Positions 26,717 through 34,617 of a DNA stretch of 39,729 nt are shown here, in pieces. Below the pieces are notes generated by a model. The model searched no databases and had not been told where the DNA came from. It saw only the letters and a list, made by a program, of their open reading frames with translations. This stretch comes from Deltaproteobacteria bacterium (GTDB lineage: Bacteria; JADJOY01), in assembly GCA_016713535.1 (NCBI GenBank), contig JADJOY010000050.1:1-39729 (forward strand). The letters are read 5' to 3'. The translations under genes were made by a program, and so were the position numbers. The stretch's first letter is position 1, and the number at the start of each line of letters is the position of its first letter.

Positions 26717-26735
26717 GGGCACGCGTCGCGTGCCC
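26717..26735. terminator. Palindrome after the zinc-ribbon gene (first of a pair)
   Basis: GGGCACGC (26717-26724) and GCGTGCCC (26728-26735) form an 8-bp hairpin with a 3-nt loop, 27 bases after the stop. The same arms recur at 26842-26861. There is no U-tract. Confidence 0.5.
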
Positions 26736-26841
26736 GCCGATACGCGACGGCGTGACATCACCCGTGCCGTGGATCGCTGTTCGATTCGGAGGCGGAGCAG
26801 GAATGGGTCTCCACCTCGCCGCGAAGACGGTGCCTCACGCC

Positions 26842-26861
26842 GGGCACGCGGGCGCGTGCCC
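26842..26861. repeat. Second copy of the GGGCACGC palindrome
   Basis: GGGCACGC (26842-26849) and GCGTGCCC (26854-26861) repeat the hairpin at 26717, about 40 bases after the end of the convergent - strand response regulator gene. The pair brackets the space between two convergent genes, each copy close to one stop codon. Confidence 0.5.
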
Positions 26862-26900
26862 CTCCGGGCGCGGGCTTCGATCAGCGCCGCGAGCGCGGCG

Positions 26901-27374
26901 TCAGCGCTTGGGCTTGGCCTTGGGGGCGCTCTTCGTCTTGCGCGTCGGCGAGCGCTTGGGCTCGGCGGTGGGCGCCTCTGCGTCGACGTCGTCGACGGGC
27001 ACGTCCGAGAGCCGCTCGTCGAGGAGCGACTTCACGGTGTCGAGGAGCGGTGTCACGTCCGACGACTTGAGCACGTAGGCGTCGGCGGGCAGCGTGCTCA
27101 TGTCGCCCTGGTACGAGCTGTAAGCCGACGACAGGATGACCGCGAGCCGGCCGTGCGCGGCTCGCACCGCGCTGAGCAGCTCGAGCCCACTCGGGCCGGG
27201 CATGCGGATGTCGAGGACCATCAGGTCCGGACAGTCGCGCGCCAGCGTCTCGAGGAGCGTGGTGCCGTTCGGCAGCTCCGCGACCTCGTAGCCCGCGCTC
27301 TCGAGCTCGGTGCGGTAGAGCAGCCGGATGTGGGCTTCGTCGTCGACGATCAGAACCTTCGGCTTTCGCTTCAC
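26901..27374 (-). CDS. Response regulator receiver protein with Lys-rich tail
   Basis: A 157-residue protein from GTG at 27374. The receiver domain has PKVLIVDDEAHIRLLYRTEL (acidic pocket), LMVLDIRMPGPSGLELL (phospho-Asp), AVILSSAYSS (switch Ser) and AYVLKSSDVTPLLD (conserved Lys). In place of an output domain is an acidic spacer (SDVPVDDVDAEAPTAEP) and a basic tail (KRSPTRKTKSAPKAKPKR). The tail could bind nucleic acid or membrane; that is inference from charge. The start overlaps the stop of the M20 peptidase gene (GTGA), so it is made together with it. No kinase is adjacent. Confidence 0.88.
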   Translation of the reverse strand: MKRKPKVLIVDDEAHIRLLYRTELESAGYEVAELPNGTTLLETLARDCPDLMVLDIRMPGPSGLELLSAVRAAHGRLAVILSSAYSSYQGDMSTLPADAYVLKSSDVTPLLDTVKSLLDERLSDVPVDDVDAEAPTAEPKRSPTRKTKSAPKAKPKR

Positions 27375-28531
27375 GGTCGCGCTCGTCCGGCCGGGGTGCT
27401 CGTCAACGTTAGCGCGGTCAGGAACACCTGCGCCAGACCCTCCGAGATCGGCTCGAGCTCGACCCACTCGTTCTCGCGATGGCGGTTTCGTCCGTGGGTG
27501 ATGCCGAGCACCACCGTCGGGATGCCGGCGGCGAGCGCCAGCGCCGCCTCGGCGCCGCCCGGCGTCGAGTGGGTGCGGATGTTGAGCGCCTGGTGGACCG
27601 CCAGCACCGTCTGCACGAGCGGGTGATCGTCGGGCAGCGCGGTCTCGTCCCAGCCGCCGATCGCCTGGGTCTTGAGCGCGACGCCCCGCTCGGCGGCGAC
27701 CTCGCGAACCACGTTGCGCACCGCGCGCTCCGCGGCCGCGAACGAGCGCGGGTTGCCGCCCTTGAGATCCACACCGATGCCGTCGGTGGCGTGGCTGCCG
27801 GAGGAGAGGATCCCCTCGATCGGATCGAGGTCGACCTTCACGCCCGGACCGAGCCCTTCGAGCGCACCGAGCGAGCGCAAGAGGTCGGGCAGGAACTCCA
27901 TCGGCTCGACGGACTTGCGGTGGTTCGTGCCACCCCACACGATCCGCAGCCGGCGCGTGCACACCGTGGTGTAGGAGAGCCGTCCCAGGTCGTGGCCCTT
28001 CAGGCACACCAGCCAGCCGACGCGCTCGCCGAGCCGCCCGAGCACGCGCTTCAGCCCCGCGACGTTGCCGGCGCCCTCGGTGGCGGTGGTGGCGGCGAAC
28101 AGCACCCGTCCGAGCGGCTCGAGCCCGGCGCGCGAGAACACCTCGGCGAGCGCCAGCAGCGCGGCCAGTCCCAGCGCGTTGTCGCCGATACCCGGACCGA
28201 CGACCTTCTTTCCCTCGACGCGCGCGGTGGGGTTCACGGTCGGCGGGAAGATGGTGTCGAGGCTCGCCTGCAGCAGCAGGCACGGGCCGTTGCGCGCGCC
28301 GCCGAGCTCGGCGATCACGTCCCAGCGTGGCGTGCGGTCGACCTTGAGCCCGATGGTCTGGAAGCGTTCGATCAGGAACCTGGCCCGCTCGCGCTCGGCG
28401 AAGGTCGGCGCCGGGATCTGGTTGATCGCGATCGCGTCCGCCGCCACCGCGGCGATGTTGCGGTCGATCACGTGGAGCACGTGCGCGACCTTGGTGCTGG
28501 CGAGGGTGCGGGTGATCGCTTGCGGGTCCAT
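27371..28531 (-). CDS. M20-family peptidase-like protein with altered metal site
   Basis: A 386-residue protein with the M20 fold. The N-terminus AINQIPAPTFAERERARFLI is typical. The first metal motif, normally H-x-D-T-V, reads QASLDTIFP: Ser90 replaces the His ligand while Asp92 is kept. The bridging Asp is present (GPGIGDNALGLAALLAL, Asp117). The E-E pair holding the general base reads ATEGAGN, so Thr151 replaces the base and Glu152 remains. Late motifs are recognisable: HSTPGGAEAALALAAGIPTV, VLGITHGRNRHRENEWVELE with a candidate last His. A dimerisation-domain segment (LRIVWGGTNHRKSVEP) is present. Either another reaction or a non-catalytic role is likely. The ATG at 28531 is clear. Co-transcribed with the receiver protein. 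Confidence 0.82.
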   Translation of the reverse strand: MDPQAITRTLASTKVAHVLHVIDRNIAAVAADAIAINQIPAPTFAERERARFLIERFQTIGLKVDRTPRWDVIAELGGARNGPCLLLQASLDTIFPPTVNPTARVEGKKVVGPGIGDNALGLAALLALAEVFSRAGLEPLGRVLFAATTATEGAGNVAGLKRVLGRLGERVGWLVCLKGHDLGRLSYTTVCTRRLRIVWGGTNHRKSVEPMEFLPDLLRSLGALEGLGPGVKVDLDPIEGILSSGSHATDGIGVDLKGGNPRSFAAAERAVRNVVREVAAERGVALKTQAIGGWDETALPDDHPLVQTVLAVHQALNIRTHSTPGGAEAALALAAGIPTVVLGITHGRNRHRENEWVELEPISEGLAQVFLTALTLTSTPAGRARP

Positions 28532-28874
28532 GAGCTCGGCGGGGATTCGAGGGCGCCACGGCGTGCGCCGAGGCGGGCGGGCGCAGCATACCCCGCCCGC
28601 GCGACCCTGCCTGGAAACGTGCTGTCACCCTCGGAAAATCGCGCTCGCGCGGCCCGCCACGGGGCGCGGCGACGAGCGCGGGGCGTGCGACGGCGGGGCG
28701 CGAGAGAGCGGTTGCTCGGCGGGGGGCGCGCGGGTAACCTCGCGGCGATCGATCGGCCTCGGCGACGAGCGCGACCCGCGCAACCCCGCGAGCGCCGGGC
28801 CAACCGCCGCGATCGCCCCTCGCAGCACGCACGCCGCGCGCGGTCGCGGCGTCGGGAGACTCGCCGGAACCTCG
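28532..28874. other. Divergent intergenic region
   Basis: It separates the M20 gene (- strand) from the double zinc-ribbon gene (+ strand) and must hold both promoters. I see no clear -35/-10 pair, repeat or RNA. Open frames here are shadows. Confidence 0.45.
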
Positions 28875-29886
28875 ATGTCGTGCACAGCTTGCCAAGCGCC
28901 GCTCCGCCCGGACGTGAACTTCTGCACGCACTGCGGCGCCGCCACGCGCGCCGTGTCGCGCTGCGCGAGCTGCGACGGCGTGGTCCTCACCGACGACAAC
29001 TACTGCGGGCGCTGTGGTGCCCGGCTCAAGAGCCTCGACGTGCCGGTGCAGGCGACCAGCGACGCCGGCATCGCGACGCGCGGGGTGACGGTGGAGCTCG
29101 AGCTCCCCGCGCCCGGCACCGATCCCGATCTCGAGACGACCATCCGCTCGGGTCCCGGCTTCGTCGAGGTGCCGGGGCCCGAGGGCCAGGTCGGGCGCGT
29201 GACCTTCGGTCCGAGCGAAACGGCGGCGCTGATCGAGTTCGTCGAGCGCACCGACACGCGCCGCGGACGGCGCGTCTATCGCGATGGCCAGCGCCAGCCG
29301 TGGGACGAGTTCTTCCGCTTCCTCGACTGCTTCCGCGAGCGCCGTCGCTCGACCAACCCCTCCGAGTACTGCTTCTACGACGACGCCAACAACCCCAACG
29401 TGTGGGGCTGCTTCCAGGTGCGGATGCCGCTCGGCGCGACCACCATCGGCTCCGGAGTGGCTGATGGTGGGTAGCTTCGAGAACGACGGCTCGTTCGTGT
29501 TCGACAAGAAGGCCGTCATCGCGCAGCTCGACCAGCGGCTCGCTCCGTTTCGACTCTGTCCGGCGCTCGAGGTTCGTTACGTCGGCCAGGCGCTGCGCGC
29601 GTTCCCTGCGCGAGTGAACCCCAAGGTCAACCGCGACTGGCGCTACGTCGAGGATCCCACCGGGAAGGATCCGGGCGCGGTCACGGCGCTCCGGCGCGAG
29701 GCGGGCGCGGCGGTGGAGGTGAAGGTGCGCGGGGTGGTGCCGGCGAGCCCCGAGGCGGCGGAGCGCACCGCGCAGGCGGTGCGGCGCGCGGTCGCCGCGG
29801 CGCAGAACCCCGCGGCGGCGGAGAAGACGGATCCGGGGGGAGCGGTCGTCGAGGGACGGCCGGTCGGCTCGGGCTCGCAGAGCTGA
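28875..29886 (+). CDS. Double zinc-ribbon protein (one frameshift)
   Basis: About 337 residues once repaired. The ATG at 28875 opens two consecutive zinc ribbons: CTACQAPLRPDVNFCTHCG and CASCDGVVLTDDNYCGRCG. The central domain has Trp, Phe and Tyr at regular spacing (WDEFFRFLDCFRERRRSTNP, YCFYDDANNPNVWGCFQVRM). The frame breaks near 29430-29460 and resumes as APEWLMVGSFENDGSFVFDK, AVIAQLDQRLAPFRLCPALE and VNRDWRYVEDPTGKDPGAVT, ending in an Ala-rich helix and a flexible tail. There are no membrane segments, so it is probably cytoplasmic. Function unknown. The next gene, a response regulator, starts 27 bases after the stop and is likely in the same transcript. Confidence 0.75.
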
Positions 29887-29913
29887 AGCGCAGTTCCCGG
29901 GGGAGGGACCGCG

Positions 29914-30294
29914 ATGTTCTGGAGCAAGAAGAAGCACATCCTGCTGGTCGACGACGACGAGAGCCTGCTCAAGAGCCTGGAGATCTACTTCGGGAAGCAG
30001 GATTACAAGGTGTCCTCGATCTCCGAGGGCACCGAGGCGCTCGCCTCGCTGTCGGGCACCAAGCTGCCGGACCTCGTGATCCTCGACGTGATGATGGACG
30101 GGGTGAACGGGCTCTCGGTGCTGACGGCGCTCAAGAAGAACGTCTACGGCAAGGCGGTGCCGGTGATCGTGACGAGCGCCTTCCAGAACCCGGACATGGT
30201 GCGGCGCTCGTACGAGCTCGGCGCGGCGCTCTTCATGCCGAAGCCCTTCAAGGTCGAGCGCCTCGCCTTCGAGGCCAAGCGCCTGCTGCATTGA
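29914..30294 (+). CDS. Single-domain response regulator
   Basis: A 126-residue CheY-like receiver. The ATG at 29914 follows gggggagggacc. It has KKHILLVDDDESLLKSLEIY, LPDLVILDVMMDGVNGLSVL with the phospho-Asp, PVIVTSAFQNPDMVRRSYEL with the switch residue, and ALFMPKPFKVERLAFEAKRL with the conserved Lys. There is no output domain. It probably shares a transcript with the double zinc-ribbon gene upstream. The tandem repeat array begins about 30 bases downstream. Confidence 0.9.
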   Translation: MFWSKKKHILLVDDDESLLKSLEIYFGKQDYKVSSISEGTEALASLSGTKLPDLVILDVMMDGVNGLSVLTALKKNVYGKAVPVIVTSAFQNPDMVRRSYELGAALFMPKPFKVERLAFEAKRLLH

Positions 30295-30330
30295 GTTGCC
30301 GCGGGGCGGGCGCGCGGGTTCCCGCCGGGC

Positions 30331-30930
30331 CGTCGCCACGCCACGTCGGCGCGCGTCGCGCCCAGGCGGTCGAGCTTTCCATCGGGGTCGCTCATGGACT
30401 CCGCGTGGGCCCGGCGACGGGGGATGGAACCCCCGTCGCTACGAGGACTCTCGTAGCGCGGGTGGCTCCGTCCCCCCGCGAGCGCCCGCGAAGGGTATGG
30501 AGGGCCCGGCTCTGCCGGGCCGTCGCTACGCCACCTCGGCGCGCGTCGCGCCGAGGCGGTCGAGCTTTCCCTCGGGGTCGCTCATGGACTCCGCGTGGGC
30601 CCGGCGACGGGGGATGGAACCCCCGTCGCTACGAGGACTCTCGTAGCGCGGGGGGCTCCGTCCCCCCGCGAGCGCCCGCGAAGGGTATGGAGGGCCCGGC
30701 TCCGCCGGGCCGTCGCTACGCCACCTCGGCGCGCGTCGCGCCGAGGCGGTCGAGCTTTCCCTCGGGGTCGCTCATGGACTCCGCGTGGGCCCGGCGACGG
30801 GGGATGGAACCCCCGTCGCTACGATGACTCTCGTAGCGCGGGGGCTCCGTCCCCCCGCGAGCGCCCGCGAAGGGTATGGAGGGCCCGGCTCCGCCGGGCC
30901 GTCGCTACGCCACCTCGGCGCGCGTCGTGC
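30331..30930 (+). repeat. 190-bp tandem repeat array, three full units plus partial
   Basis: Units start at 30331, 30521, 30711 and 30900 (periods 190, 190 and 189); the last is partial. Units are nearly identical, differing by few bases. In unit 2 four hairpins follow one another: GCGACGGGGG/CCCCCGTCGC (30604-30629, 6-nt loop), CTACGAG/CTCGTAG (30629-30646), GCGGGGGG/CCCCCCGC (30648-30669, loop CTCCGT) and GGCCCGGC/GCCGGGCC (30693-30711). Frames run open through the array only because of its composition and period; I do not regard it as coding. It lies between a response regulator gene and tRNA-Ala. Confidence 0.92.
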
Positions 30931-30946
30931 CGTGTGGTGGACGCGG

Positions 30947-30974
30947 TTGCCAAGTCGAGAGGGAGCGATACACT
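30947..30974 (+). promoter_or_regulatory. Candidate promoter of tRNA-Ala
   Basis: TTGCCA (30947-30952) and TACACT (30969-30974) are spaced by 16 bases, 16 bases before the mature tRNA 5' end at 30990. It lies just after the repeat array. Confidence 0.5.
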
Positions 30975-30989
30975 TCCCGGGCTCCGCGC

Positions 30990-31065
<76 letters not shown>

Positions 31066-31090
31066 GATCCTGAAGTGAGGTTGGTTCGAC

Positions 31091-31121
31091 CGGTCGTCGT
31101 CTCGTCACGACGGCCGTTTTC
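31091..31121 (+). terminator. Terminator after tRNA-Ala
   Basis: CGGTCGTCGT (31091-31100) pairs with ACGACGGCCG (31107-31116), one G-T wobble, 6-nt loop, followed directly by TTTT. It lies 28 bases after the tRNA and before priA. Confidence 0.75.
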
Positions 31122-31166
31122 GTCTCCGCGACGTACCTCAGGCCGTCCTTCAGGCATCGCCCCGCC

Positions 31167-33655
31167 GTGACCGAGCGCACACCGCCGCCGCCGGACGCGA
31201 GCGGTGCGAGCCTCGTCGAGGTCGCGCCGCTCGGTGTGCCGCTCGGCGCGCTCACCTATCGCGTGCCGGAGGGCGTGCCGGATCCGCGCCCCGGCACCCA
31301 TGTGGTGGTGCCGGTCGGCGGTCGACGCCTGGCGGGGATCGTGCTCGGACCGGCGTCGCCGATCCCGGGCCGCTCGCTCAAGGCGCTGAGCGCGATCCAC
31401 GACGGCCGCGAGCCGCTCGCAGCCGACGTGTTGCGACTGGCGCGCTGGACCGCCTCCTATTACCTCGCGCCGCTCGGCGAGGTTCTCAGGCTCTCGCTCG
31501 CGCCCGAGGTGGGGAGGGTCGTGGAGGCGCGCTACGCGATCACCGAGGTCGGCCGCGCGCAGCTCGGCGAGCTGGCGCTCGAGCCCGGGTCCCGCGCGGT
31601 GCTCGAGGCGCTCGCGGGAGCGCGCTCGGCTACGAGACGCGGGCTCGCGCGCGGCGACGGCGAGCACCGCCGCGCGTTACCCGAGATCCTGCGCAAGCTC
31701 GAGCGCGCGGGCGCGATCGAGCGGCTCGCCGCCGCGGCTCCCCAGCGCCACCGCGCCCGCCGCAGCTACGTCCCCGCGCGTGACGTGGGAGACGACGAGC
31801 TCGCGGGGCTGGCGCGGCGCTCGCCCAAGCTCTCGGCGGTGTGGAGCCGGGTGGTGGCGCTCGGTCGCGCCGAGGTGACCGACCTCGCCGACCTCGGCGC
31901 CGCGCCGGGCGTGGCGGCGCGGCTCGAGCGGCTCGTGGCGCGCGGCTGGCTCAGCCGCGAGGAGTACTTCGCGGGCGCCGGTGACCAGCACGTGCTCGCG
32001 CCCTCGAGCAGCGTGCGCCACACGCTCAACCCCGAGCAGCGCGCCGCCGTCCTGGCGGTCACCGAGGCGCGCGCGCGCGGCAGCGAGGCGAGCCCGATCG
32101 CGCTCCTCGGCGTGACCGGCAGCGGCAAGACCGAGGTCTACCTCGCCGCCGTGGAGGAGGCGCTCGCGCACGACCTGAGTGCGCTCGTGCTGGTCCCCGA
32201 GATCGCCCTCACGCCGCTCGCGGTGGGGCGCTTCCGCCAGCGCTTCGGCGCGCTCGTGGGCGTCCTCCACAGCGGCCTCGGCGACGCCGAGCGCGCCGCC
32301 GAGTGGAGCCGTGCGCTGAGCGGCGAGAGCCGTGTGCTCATCGGCACGCGGCTCGCGATCTTCGCGCCCGTCCCGAAGCTCGGGCTGATCGTCGTCGACG
32401 AGGAGCACGACTCCTCCTACAAGCAAGACGGCGGCGTGCGTTACCACGCCCGCGACATCGCGGTGGTACGCGCGCAGATGACCGGCTGTCCGGTGGTGCT
32501 GGGCTCGGCGACGCCGAGCGTCGAGACCTACTGGAACGCGCGCTCGGGGCGCTATCGGCTGATCGAGCTGACCGCGCGTCCCGGCGCGGCGATGCTGCCG
32601 ACCATCGAGGTCGTGGACCTGCGCCGCGCCGAGAACCGCACGCCCGGCTCGTCGCGGCTCTCGGCGCCGGTGGTCGAGGCCCTCGCGCGAAACGCCGAGC
32701 GCGGCGAGCAGTCGCTGCTCTTCCTCAACCGCCGCGGCTGGGCGCCGATCGTGGTCTGCGAGAGCTGCGGCGATCGTCCCGGCTGCCCGCGCTGCAGCGT
32801 CTCGCTCGCGCTCCACCGCCGCCCGCCGCGGCTGGTGTGCCACTACTGCGGCACCGAGCGCGAGATCCCGGAGCGCTGCAGCCGCTGCGGCGCGCAGGAC
32901 CTGCGCCGGCTGGGAGCCGGGACGCAGCGGATCGAGGACGAGCTCGGCGCGCTCTTGCCCGATCTGCGCATCGAGCGTCTCGACCGTGACTCGGTGGCGA
33001 GCGCCGGGAAGCGCACGCGGGTCCTCGAGCGCGTCGCGTCGCGCGCCGTCGACGTGCTGATCGGCACGCAGATGGTCGCCAAGGGCACGACTTCCCGCAC
33101 GTGACCTTCTCGGCGGTGCTGTCGATCGACGGGCTCCTCGCGCGCTCCGACTTCCGCTCGGTGGAGCGGGCCTTCCAGCTCCTCGTGCAGGTGTCGGGGC
33201 GCGCGGGGCGCGCCGACCGCCCCGGGCGCGTGGTGTTGCAGAGCTACCACCCCGAGCATCCGGTGTTCCACTTCGCGATCGGCCACGACGTGAAGGGCTT
33301 CCTCGACGCCGAGATCGAGTTCCGGCGCGGCTCCGGCTACCCGCCGTTCGGGCGCCTCGCCGCGGTGGGGATCGAGGGGCCGGAGCGCGAGGCGGTCGAG
33401 CGGGACGCCACCTGGATCGCCGAGGAGCTGAGCAGCGAGGTCCGCCACGCGAACGAGGCGATCGACGTGCTCGGGCCGGCTCCGGCCGTGGTCGAGCGCA
33501 TCGACGACCGCGTGCGGCGGCGCATCCTGCTGCGCGCCGAGAAGCCACGCCGCATGCAGGCGGTGATCGCCGCGGTCCTCGGCCATCCACCGCGGCTCAA
33601 GGCGCCCAACGGCAGCAGGGTCGCCGTGGACGTGGATCCGCTCGCGCTACTTTGA
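31167..33655 (+). CDS. priA: Primosomal protein N' (replication restart helicase PriA), one frameshift
   Basis: PriA is the 3'-5' superfamily-2 helicase that reloads the replisome at stalled forks. Repaired length is about 829 residues, normal for the family. The N-terminal DNA-binding part (LVEVAPLGVPLGALTYRVPE, GTHVVVPVGGRRLAGIVLG) is followed by the Walker A motif LLGVTGSGKTEVYLAA (about residue 315), the DEEHDSSYKQDGG box (about 410), the Cys-rich zinc region with four CxxC pairs (CESCGDRPGCPRC, CHYCGTEREIPERCSRC, about 530-575), and QLLVQVSGRAGRADRPGRVV. A single missing C near 33084 breaks MVAKGHDFPHVT; conserved sequence resumes at once, so this looks like a sequence error. GTG start at 31167. 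fmt, rsmB and rpe follow closely. Confidence 0.95.
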
Positions 33656-33681
33656 GCGCGCACCCGACCGGGAGGAACGAC

Positions 33682-34617
33682 ATGGCGATGCGCATCGTGT
33701 TCTTCGGCACCCCCGCGTTCGCCGTGCCGAGCCTCGACGCCTTGCTCGCGGGCCCGCACGCGGTGGTGACGGTGGTGACCCAGCCCGAGCGTCCCGCGGG
33801 GCGCGGGCGCGCGCCACGCGCCTCGCCGGTGAGCGAGGTCGCGAGCCGCGCCGGCATTCCCGTGCTCACGCCCACCAAGCTGCGCGACGGCACCTTCGCC
33901 GCCACGCTGCGCGAGCTGGCACCCGATCTGTGCGTGGTGGTCGCGTACGGGCGCATCCTGCCGGTCGACGTCCTCGCGGTGCCGCGCCTCGGCTACCTGA
34001 ACGTGCACGCGTCGCTGCTGCCGAGCTTCCGCGGCGCGGCGCCGATCGCGTATTCGCTGCTCGCCGGCGACACCGTCACCGGCGTGAGCCTGATGAAGCT
34101 CACCGAGGGCATGGACGAGGGGCCGGTGCTCGCGATGCGCGAGCTCGCGATCGATCCGGCCGACGACTGCGGCGCGCTCACCACCAAGCTCGCCCAGGTC
34201 GGCGCCGCGCTGCTGATCGAGCACCTCGCCGAGGTCGAGGACGGCCGCGCCCGCTTCGCCGAGCAGGACCACGCGCGCGCCACCTACGCGCGGCCCATCG
34301 CGCGCGACGACGCGGCGCTCTCGTGGAGCGCCGCCGCGACGTCGCTCGTCAACCGGGTGCGCGCGATGGCGCCGGCGCCCGGGGCCTTCACGACGTACCC
34401 GGGCGGCGTGCTCAAGGTGTACCGGGCGCGCGTCGAGGGGCCCGCCGCCGACGCCGCGCCGGGCACGCTCGTGGAGATCGGGGCCGACGGGCCGCGGCTC
34501 GCGTGCGGGGAGGGCTCGGTGCGGCTGCTCGAGGTCCAGCGCGAAGGCGGCCGGCGCCAGCGCGGCGACGAGTTCGCGCGCGGCGCGCGGCTCGCGGTCG
34601 GCGAGCGCTGGGGATGA
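33682..34617 (+). CDS. fmt: Methionyl-tRNA formyltransferase
   Basis: Formylates initiator Met-tRNA with 10-formyl-THF. 311 residues. The formyltransferase fold (MRIVFFGTPAFAVPSLDALL) contains the signature NVHASLLPSFRGAAPIAYSL with the catalytic Asn and His, and VSLMKLTEGMDEGPVLA carrying the third catalytic Asp. The C-terminal tRNA-binding barrel follows (VRAMAPAPGAFTTYPGGVLK, EGSVRLLEVQREGGRRQRGD). I choose the ATG at 33682, which has a strong site (gggaggaac), over a TTG at 33652 that overlaps priA. The peptide deformylase gene often found next to fmt is absent here. The stop overlaps the rsmB start (ATGA). Confidence 0.96.
   Translation: MAMRIVFFGTPAFAVPSLDALLAGPHAVVTVVTQPERPAGRGRAPRASPVSEVASRAGIPVLTPTKLRDGTFAATLRELAPDLCVVVAYGRILPVDVLAVPRLGYLNVHASLLPSFRGAAPIAYSLLAGDTVTGVSLMKLTEGMDEGPVLAMRELAIDPADDCGALTTKLAQVGAALLIEHLAEVEDGRARFAEQDHARATYARPIARDDAALSWSAAATSLVNRVRAMAPAPGAFTTYPGGVLKVYRARVEGPAADAAPGTLVEIGADGPRLACGEGSVRLLEVQREGGRRQRGDEFARGARLAVGERWG

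Noticed and set aside
26901-29519. 872-codon frame that joins the receiver protein with an upstream extension
   Set aside because: Only its last 157 codons are the receiver domain; the rest is out of frame with the M20 gene and unlike any protein. The GTG at 27374 overlapping the M20 stop is the natural start.
30331-30930. CRISPR array
   Set aside because: The 190-bp units are nearly identical over their whole length with no unique spacers, and no cas genes are nearby.
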